Assembly: GCA_026214975.1 (NCBI GenBank)
Contig: CM047817.1
Location: 55,424,246 to 55,488,245 of the forward strand
DNA length: 64,000 bases
From: Gentiana macrophylla
Lineage: Eukaryota; Streptophyta; Magnoliopsida; Gentianales; Gentianaceae
Direction: 5' to 3'
Under the pieces are notes generated by a model. That model was not told the DNA's origin. It made no database searches and was given only the letters and a program-made list of their open reading frames with translations. Below, in pieces: positions 56,158-64,000 of the stretch. Position 1 is the first letter of the stretch, and each line of letters begins with the position of its first letter. The translations under genes and the position numbers were made by a program.

Positions 56158-58888
56158 TTAAACAGCTTTCTGTTTAACTATGACATAATTCCTTCTTTTT
56201 TCATGAAGGGGAAATTCTCCTTCAATCCTTGTGTCTTCATTGCTGATAGTCTTGAGGTAATCCACTTGGCTGGTTAGCTTCCATTTTCTCCACATAGCTA
56301 ACTTTGGAAAATGACTTTCATCTTTGTAATAACTTTCGAACTCATAGACATCTGCTTTCATCTGTTCAATCTTATCTTTGATCTGAAGTTTTTCTTCAAT
56401 CCTTTTTATCTTTTTGTAATTGGCCATTTTCTGTTTATGATGGAGATCACACAAAAAGTAGTTGAGTGATTCTTCATAATTCTTGTATCTATACTTGGAT
56501 TTGACATGACTGTAGTCTGTAACAAACTTCATCCAAAGATCTTCAGTGAAGGTTGCTCTTCTTTCATCAGGTTGGCTGTATTTGAGTATCAGCTGCTCAT
56601 CAATTAGTTCTTCAACTTGTCGGATGTCTGATTCTGTAGCTGATTTTTCTTTCTTCAGTTCTGTCAACTCAGTTTCAAGCTTCAATTTTTCTTCACATAA
56701 CTTCAGCTTTTCTTCCTCCACTTCCCCCTTTTTGGCATCATACAACTCATTGATTAGTTGATGTGTTGCCTTCTGATTTATGGACATCTCTTTCTGAGAG
56801 GTGAGGACATCTCTGAGTTGAGTTTCTAGCACATAGATCCGTTGATTGAGGTACCATTCAGCTTGAGCATGAGTTTCTCGATCTTTCATTTTTGTTTGTT
56901 CAAGTTTTTCCTTCAGACTGAGAATCTCTGAAAATGAATTTGATGTGGATTACTTGATAATGTCCAACTTAGTGTGAGTTGAGACATCAGTTTTCTTCCT
57001 GTAATCCAAATAACTGAAAACATGTGATAGAAGACCACTTAAACCATCCTTTTGGTTGAGCATAATCTTCAAGCCTTCTTGGACATGGCTTAATTCTTCA
57101 GTTGTAAGTTTCTTAGATGGGTCTTCTTCCTCTGTTTCCTGGATTTTAGACTGACTGGCATCTTCAATTATCATTAGTTGTTGATTATTATCAGCTCTAG
57201 CTTCTTCTACTTTATTGTCAGTTGTCTGATTTCCAACTGGCAATTCTTCTTGCTGAGTATCAGTTTGCGCTGCTTGTGGTTGAGGCCAGTCTCTTTTTTG
57301 TTTCCTTGGTCTTCAGAAAAAAGGCATTGTTGGTTTTCTTGCATCAAGTTGAGGCTCAGTAGATTGACCTCCAAAAGTCTCCACTAGATGAGACAAGGTT
57401 TCCTTAGAAAATAGAAAGATATTAGTAGGTTCTTTAGTTAACTGAGGAATATTAGTGTCTACTACTTCTATCTATTCAATACTTGCTCCCCCCAGTGTTG
57501 CATTTCTCTTAGTAGGGTTTTGTTTCACTCTCACTTCCCCCTGGATTGTATCATCCACAGTAGGGGTCTGTACAATTTCACTAGCCTTCTCAGTAGGCTC
57601 TTGTACAATATCAGCAGCCACTTTAGTTTGCTCCTTCTCACATTCCTCATCATCATCTTCCTTCTGTTGTTTCAAAGTTCTTAAATCTTTTCCCTTTCCA
57701 TGTTTGATCCTCTTCTTAGCAACTTGTTTGATTCTTTTCAGTGGTCTTTCAAGGGATTCAAACAAGGCTTGTTCAAGTGCCTCTTTGCTTACTGACATTC
57801 TTTTTCTTGATAGATCCTTAAGTTGCTCAGTAAAGATTTATGCAATTGTTGTCTTTACCTGTTCATCAGGTGCGGGGGATTCTTCTATAATGCTTGTATC
57901 AGCAGGCTTTGCAGAGTCTGCTGGTTGTTTAGACCTTTTAGGCTTCAGACTATCAGTGATCTTTCTTGTATCTGACTTGGAAGTTGATGTTGATTTTGGA
58001 GGTTCGATGCTTTGCCTTTTCTCCATCGATTTTCTTGATTCAATAACTTTGGGATCAACCTTTTTTTTCTTCTGAACTCTGGATTTGGTTCACTTCCTTC
58101 TAGTTGATCTTCTCCATCATCATCCAAACCATGAATTGGTGAATTGACTTCAGGCTTGTATCTTGCTTCGTTGATGCTTTAAGGACATACATCATCAATC
58201 TACAAGTGATTCAACAGACTCTGGACAATCAAACCTAAAGGTTTGATCTTGATAAAGGATCAAGATCCAAGATATTTGATTGGCTTTTTCTCCTTGATTG
58301 TTTCTCTTTCTTCAGTCATAACCTTCTTCATGTAATGTATTAAGAGCCCTGTCCAATCAAACTTCATGCTTCTTGAAATGATAATCATCAAATCAATATT
58401 GGACCCAGATAGGGTATCATAACTTCCAACCAACCCTTGTAAACTTCTCGCAATGTATTTTCTCAGCAGATTATATTCATAAGATATATACTTAACATTG
58501 ATTCCAAGTGATGATTGTTCATCATGATCAGTCTTGATTGATTTAACAAAGGTCATACTGGGCAGTTGCATACTTTCCGGAATTGTTGGGGCTCCATTTT
58601 CTTGTGCAAACCTAAAAGCTACCCTTAACAAATCTGAAGAAATGAGAATCTCCTTACCATGAACTGTGGTTGTAAACTCTCATGTGTTTTGTTTTACAAC
58701 CATGTTCTTCCAAAACTCACATACATTTCTGTGAGAGATTGTTTGCAGTCTAATGTTTAGCACATTTTCCAGACCTTCATACCGCCGAATACTTCTTCTA
58801 AGACTAACTGTAAGCTCTCATTTACGGGCATCTTTAACATAACCACAAACACTTTGACTCGAACTGAGATAATGTCCTCAGCAGACAT
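56158..58888 (-). pseudogene. Additional ORF (aORF), middle copy, chimeric
   Basis: Minus-strand pieces run from MSAED at 58888 to the stop before 56158. The N-terminal pieces (58260-58631 with SSLGINVKYISYEYNLL and MKFDWTGLLIHYMKK; 57472-57798 Lys/Glu-rich) match the left copy 30632-32246. The C-terminal pieces (56950-57243 and the 243-residue frame 56158-56889) match the right copy at 62030-63110 instead. The last frame has strong coiled-coil heptads (KLKLCEEKLKLETELTELKKE) and an aromatic part (LWMKFVTDYSHVKSKYRY, MWRKWKL). The switch is near 57285. Role unknown; in Sireviruses this ORF stands in the env-like position. Confidence 0.65.
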
Positions 58889-59709
58889 TTTGTTTCTTGA
58901 TGCTGAGATAAAAGAGAAGATAATGCCAAGATTATACGCAAATGCTTGACTGTTTGAAAGAGAATGTAATGATAATTCTATGCATATTCTCTAAGATATA
59001 TAGGCTATAGTGGGTATACTCTCTCCAGGCACGTACACTTGCATTAGCACCATCCCAATGCACGAACAAGTGGAAACCAATAAGAAAATGCCAAGTGTAC
59101 CACTACATAAGCCCACTAATTGTATGAAATTATTATGTCCTTGTAGCAGCTGTAATAAAGATAAGGTTAAAACCTATTAAGTATATTTGTTGATTTTCAT
59201 TAAAGTCTGACTTTATCCGCTGATAGATTCTTCAGCAGACTAATCATTGTAGAGACTCTGCTGATATGCTTCAGTAGGGACAGAGTCTGTAAATGTCTTG
59301 AATACCTGGCTGATCTTCCCATTTTCATCTAGCTGATTCAATGAATAGAATTGTCCAACTATAATACAAGATGAAGTTTAATACCAATGACTAATCTGCC
59401 AAGTGAGCTCACCCAGCGGGGCAAAGACCAATCCTCTTGGAAACTTCATTTGCTCAATTGACCAATCTTCAAGAGCATTTAGGAATTGTTGATACCAATA
59501 ACTAATCTGACATGTGAGCGCGCCCAGCAGGGAAAAAACTAGTCCTCTTGGTGAATTCCAATGCCCTGCTGACCATTAGCATGTTAGCAAAACTTGTCGA
59601 TGCCAAGTTCATTTCTTAACTTAGCAAATCTATCTTCATCCAGAGGATTTGTAAAGATATCTGCAAGTTCATCTTCAGTAGGTATGTAAAGAACCACAAA
59701 ATCTTTCTT
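58889..59709 (-). other. Spacer between RNase H and additional ORF, middle copy
   Basis: Non-coding and parallel to 32247-33060. It holds the same two ATACCAATRACTAATCTGNCA motifs. Confidence 0.6.
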
Positions 59710-60102
59710 TTAAGTATGATCTCTTATAAAGTGATGACGCACATCAATGTGTTGGGTTTTTGATTGCAAAACATGATTTTCTGTTATAGCAATTGCACCT
59801 GTGTTGTCACACATTATGGGAATTTCTCTCTCTTTAATCCCATAGTCCCTTAATTGTTGTCTTATCCATAGGACTTGTGCACAACAACTTCCAGTAGCTA
59901 TGTATTCTGCTTCAGCAATGGAAGTTGATATAGAGTTATGTTTCTTGATAAACCAGGAGACAAGTCTATTTCCCATCAACTGGCATGTTCCTGTGGAGCA
60001 TCTTCTATCAATCTTGCATCCAACATAATCAGAATCTAAGTAGGATATTACTTTGAAGCTTCCATCTTTTGAATACCATATCCCTACTCCCAAAGTTTCT
60101 TA
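59710..60102 (-). pseudogene. Ty1/copia RNase H, truncated by LTR, middle copy
   Basis: The frame gives LGVGIWYSKDGSFKVIS, STSIAEAEYIATGSCC and MCDNTGAIAITENHVL, with the three acidic positions seen in the copia RNase H. It is open for 127 residues, without the frameshift of the left copy. It ends at HHFIRDHT; the tail expected after that runs in another frame. Its N-terminal cut at ETLGVG by the LTR at 60103 is identical to the cut at 33461. Confidence 0.85.
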
Positions 60103-61863
60103 TTGTTGGTCCCTTGGAAAGGCTAACACAAGTTTAGAGGGGGGGTGAATAAACTTGTCCCTAAAAACTGGATTTTAGACTTTTAAGGTTCAGTTAAAAC
60201 TTGTGTGGAGTTAAGCTGACAAAGGTAAGTCTAAGTCAAAACTGACTTATAACAAAACTGAGTCAACCGGCAGCGGATATAATTCTAGCCTTTTTCTTGA
60301 TCTTGTTATTCTCTGTTTAAGTTGAGTGTGCTAAACTGAATTTTGGTGAATGTCAGTTTGTGAGCTGTGAGTTGTGTAACAATCAGTTCTCAATATGCTG
60401 AATAAACAATAATAAATGTTGTAATGATAAATAACAAAATGTAAATGCGTAAAGTAAATGAAACAAGAGTGATAAAGGTTCCATGTGGTGTAATTCTGTC
60501 AGTCCTCTCTTCCCCTGTGGTGTAGGAGGAAAATTTCACTCGAACTTCTTGAGGTGAGCTGTTACAAAAATTCCTAAACAATAGTCCTTGGCTAATCCTA
60601 GCTTCACTATCTAAACACTTGTAGAACAGGTGGAATGGCTGCTCTACAATTGCTTGAGTCACTGGTCCTTGAAGGGTTACGTATGCCTTTTCACCGTTAC
60701 CACCACAAACACGGTCTACCATTTCTCGCCGATACAAGCGCTTCTTGGGAAATCCTTCACCGGATTGCTTCACAGTCTAAACCGTTGAATAAGAATCAAA
60801 GTTGGGCTGAGAATAAATAAATTGATTCTTGTTTGTGGTTCTTCAAAGTGTCTGAATCTGGATAAATTTTGTGTAGCTTGAACAATTGAAGAAATTCATG
60901 ATTGATCTTGTTTGCGCAAGGATGATAGATATTCGAATGAACGAGACTAGTGCACTAAAATGCTTGAAATCTGGTTAATTCTTCGTGTTTGATCCTTGGT
61001 GCAAAGTCCTCTATTTATAGTGTAAGGTCTAACGTTCATCTTGCTTGAATTCGAATTGTATCAACGTCTATCTCGTAACGGGTATATTTTGTGACCGTTC
61101 TGACTTGTCAGTACTTCATCCAATAAAATTGCTTCCTTTACAACGTTCGAATGTACTATCAGTTTGTTGGATGGTGACTTTATAAAGCGAAGTTTCTGGT
61201 CGTTTTATCTCGAGTTTGTCGGTTGTCAGTTTCTTGTCCGACTTGGAGCATTAACTAAGATTTTACTCTTCTTCAAATATCAGTACTCCTGTTTTTCATC
61301 TGATTATTATTGACTAAATCAGAGTACACCATAAGCATATATCATCTAAGAGTTCATTGTCCTTATGACTCTTAGGTCTTCATACAAGATCCGTAAAGTC
61401 AGTTCAGGTCACCACAAACTTGCCTGAAGTCTAACTTTACAGTCTCTACTTTCATAACTAAATTTGAACCCTCAGTTCTTCAATCTTCTGTAACTGAGTT
61501 TGTTCCCTCAGCCTTAAGTTTTAGATAAGCTAACCGAGTATGTGTCCCTCAACGAACTTACCTTCTTCAATTCAGAGTGAGCTTCAGTTCTTGGTGTTGT
61601 CTGAGTCAGTTTTAGATGACTTGTCTTTCCAGTTTCTTAGATGATTTCCAGTTTTCGGTTTTACGACACTTCTATCTATTATAGTGCTTGTCTGATATAA
61701 CCTATACAATTATCAGACTCTAGTAAAACTTATACATTTAGTTCTATACATCTTTTAGCCTTTCACTATAACAGCTAGTTTCAGTACTTCATCAATGGGG
61801 TGTAAACAATCATTTTCTTAAATAAGATGAATTATCATCAAAACTAAATTATTATTTCCAACA
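60103..61863 (-). repeat. Sirevirus-like LTR, right copy
   Basis: It runs from TGTTGGTCCC to TTTCCAACA, 1761 bp. The minus-strand TATAAATA is at about 61012-61019. A polypurine tract is on its right, so in minus orientation it is the 3' LTR of the element whose aORF fills 62020-64000. Confidence 0.9.
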
Positions 61864-61890
61864 ATTTCCCTCTTTTTGATGATGTCAAAA
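61864..61890 (-). promoter_or_regulatory. Polypurine tract of the right Sirevirus-like copy
   Basis: The minus strand reads CATCAAAAAGAGGGAAAT, then the LTR. Identical to 56004-56021. Confidence 0.8.
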
Positions 61891-62019
61891 CCCTCCTTAA
61901 AAGAAAATCTTAAAGATAAACACAATACAAAACAAACTAAAACTGGAAACTGGATTTCATTAAGATTTTGCAAAAACTGGATCAAGTTACAGATTATGTA
62001 TAAACTTAAATGAAAATTT

Positions 62020-64000
62020 AAACAGCTTTCTGTTTAACTATGACATAATTCCTTCTTTTTTCATGAAGGGGAAATTCTCCTTCAATCCTTGTGTCTTCAT
62101 TGCTGATAGTCTTGAGGTAATCCACTTGGCTGGTTAGCTTCCATTTTCTCCACATAGCTAACTTTGGAAAATGACTTTCATCTTTGTAATAACTTTCAAC
62201 TCATAGACATCCGCTTTCATCTGCTCAATCTTATCTTTGATCTCAAGTTTTTCTTCAATCCTTTTGATCTTTTGTAATTGGCCATTTTCATTTTATGATG
62301 GAGATCACACAAAAAGTAGTTGAGTGATTCTTCATAATTCTTGTATATCTGTACTTGGATTTGACATGATCAGAATCAGTAACAAACTTCATCCAAAGAT
62401 CTTGATGAAGGTTGCTCTTCTTTCATCAAAGTTGATTGTATTTGAGTATCATTTGCTCATCGCTTAGTTCTTCAACTTGTCGGATGTTTGATTCAGAGCT
62501 GATTTTTCTTTCTTGATTCACCATCAACTCGTTTCAAGCTTCAATTTTTCTTCACATAACTTCAGCTTTTTCGCCTCCACTTCCCTTCTTTTGGCATCAT
62601 ACAACTCATTGATTAGTTGATGTGTTGCCTTCGATTTATGGACATCTCTTTTCGAGAGGTGAGGACATCTCTGAGTTGAGTTTCTAGCACATAGATCCGT
62701 TGATTGAGGTACCATTCGGCTTGAGCATGAGTTTCTCGATCTTTCATTTTTGTTTGTTCAAGTTTTTCCTTCAGATGAGAATCTCGGCCCGAATTTGATG
62801 TGGATTACTTGATAATGTCCAACTTAGTGTGAGTTGAGACATCGCTTTTCTTCTGTAATCCAAATAATCGAAAACATGTGATGAAGGCCACTTAAACCAT
62901 CCTTTTGGTTGAGCATAATCTTCAAGCCTTCTTGGACATGGCTTAATTCTTGATTGTAAGTTTCTTAGATGGGTCTTCTTCCTCTGTTTCCTGGATTTTA
63001 GACTGACTGGCATCTTCAATTATCATTAGTTGTTGATTATTATCAGCTCTAGCTTCTTCTGCTTTATTGTCAGTTGTCTGATTTCAAACTGGCAATTCTT
63101 CTTGCTGAGTATCAGTTTGCGCTGCTTGTGGTTGAGGTTGAGTCTCTGACTGCAAAACTGTACTACTTTGAGCTTCTTTCCTTGAATCATCATCCTTATC
63201 ATCATCTTTTTTCTTTAAAACATCCTTCGGTATAGATGATGTGGTTGATTCAATTCTCTTAGCTATCTCTCTGAATCTGTTGTAGCAATTGTTGAGAAAT
63301 TCTTCCATAGGAAATAGTGCATAGAGATTTGGTATTTCCAGTTTCTCCAACAATAGTTTCTCTTCATTAAGTAGAGTAGCTTCTCAAGAATCTTCAGTCT
63401 TGAGCTTCATCTTCATCAGTTTGATGATCCTTTCAGCATCAAACAGATACTCCTTTTGTTGCTGAGATACCGGTTCCTTGTGCATTATAGAAACTTGTTT
63501 CTCTGGAACTGTTTCAGGGACAGAAGCCTTTGACTGACTGACAACAGTTGTTGGTTGTTGTTCCCCCTCAGTTGTTGCTAACTGACTTGAAGTGCCTAGG
63601 TACAAACAACGTGCAACTGATTTTTCTCCTTGTGTCTCAACTTTCCTTTTAATGCCTTTCTATTGAATGATCTGCTGGGACACAGTTTGCCTATTGGCTT
63701 CTGGTTGGGAAGTTGCTTTTGTTGAACTAGCAACTGCTGGAGCTTTTGTAGTAGCAGCCTATGCATTCTTATTCCCTCCACTGATTATTTCCAAATAATA
63801 CTGAATCACTAGGCTAAGTGATTTCTTCTGTCGAAATCTGCCTTTAGTTTGTCTTCCTTCATCTTGGGCTCTGCTGATACTTGCTAATTCATCCAAGTGT
63901 TGCTGCTTGATCTGATTGAAGATATATCCATCCCAGTTGAACTCAAATCCATCCCATATGAAATTCATTAGGTAGTTACCATCTTCAGTTAACTTACTTA
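62020..64000 (-). pseudogene. Additional ORF (aORF), right copy, runs off the window
   Basis: Minus-strand pieces are FIWDGFEFNWDGYIFNQIKQQHLDELASISRAQDEGR (63759-63968), LGTSSQLATTEGEQQPTTVV (63384-63605), NLYALFPMEEFLNNCYNRFREIAKR (63084-63353), then Gln/Asp/Glu-rich sequence and the coiled-coil C-terminus (62030-62715), which matches 56158-56889. Several stops and frameshifts break it. The block FEFNWDGYIFNQIKQ is in the place of MKFDWTGLLIHYMKK of the other copies, so this belongs to a related but distinct subfamily. Confidence 0.65.

Noticed and set aside
31246..62660. Explaining the CAG/CTG differences by deamination of methylated cytosine
   Set aside because: Deamination gives C to T or G to A; the observed changes are CAG to CGG/CGA/CG and CTG to CG/GCG with indels, in both directions between copies.

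Overview
The window looks like a piece of a large, repeat-rich flowering-plant (probably eudicot) nuclear genome. It is AT-rich, I found no intact host gene, and nearly every base can be assigned to an LTR retrotransposon or to something inserted into one. The species cannot be told from the sequence. No rRNA, tRNA gene or CRISPR array was seen.

Left part (1-24890, elements on the minus strand): 1-7159 is the 5' two-thirds of a Sirevirus-like Ty1/copia element (5' LTR, tRNA-Met primer site, gag, zinc knuckle, protease, integrase, RT and RNase H, in several frames). It has landed inside an older, decayed copia-type element. That element is arranged internal-LTR-internal-LTR (7160-24890), the expected product of recombination between copies. 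The first of its LTRs (11762-17268) is swollen by a 3.5-kb insertion that carries a kinase-like exon fragment, a hAT-type MITE with an 8-bp target duplication and a Stowaway-like MITE.

Middle (24891-29754): a C-rich tandem duplication, then the 3' part of an Athila/Tat-like element on the plus strand. It has a broken 'putative plant transposon protein' ORF, a long 3' untranslated region, a polypurine tract and an LTR bounded by TGATC/GATCA.

Right part (29755-64000): the 3' ends of Sirevirus-like elements (RNase H, an additional coiled-coil ORF, LTR) lie on the minus strand as a tandem duplication with a unit of about 5.9 kb. The left LTR of this array is split at 34306/55081 by an Athila-like Ty3/gypsy element (34308-55080, tRNA-Asp primer site, broken gag-pol). 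That element is in turn split by a copia-type element (43297-52784) with perfect GTAAC target duplications. The nest is therefore three levels deep: copia LTR, then gypsy, then copia.

The most unusual signal is not a gene. Where two copies of the same repeat can be compared, the differences cluster at CAG and CTG trinucleotides, which in the other copy read CG, CGG, GCG, CTCG or similar. Normal 5-methylcytosine decay would give TAG/TTG/CTA/CAA instead. The pattern is best explained by systematic miscalling or mispolishing at CHG sites, which are heavily methylated in plant transposons. It probably creates part of the apparent frameshifts.
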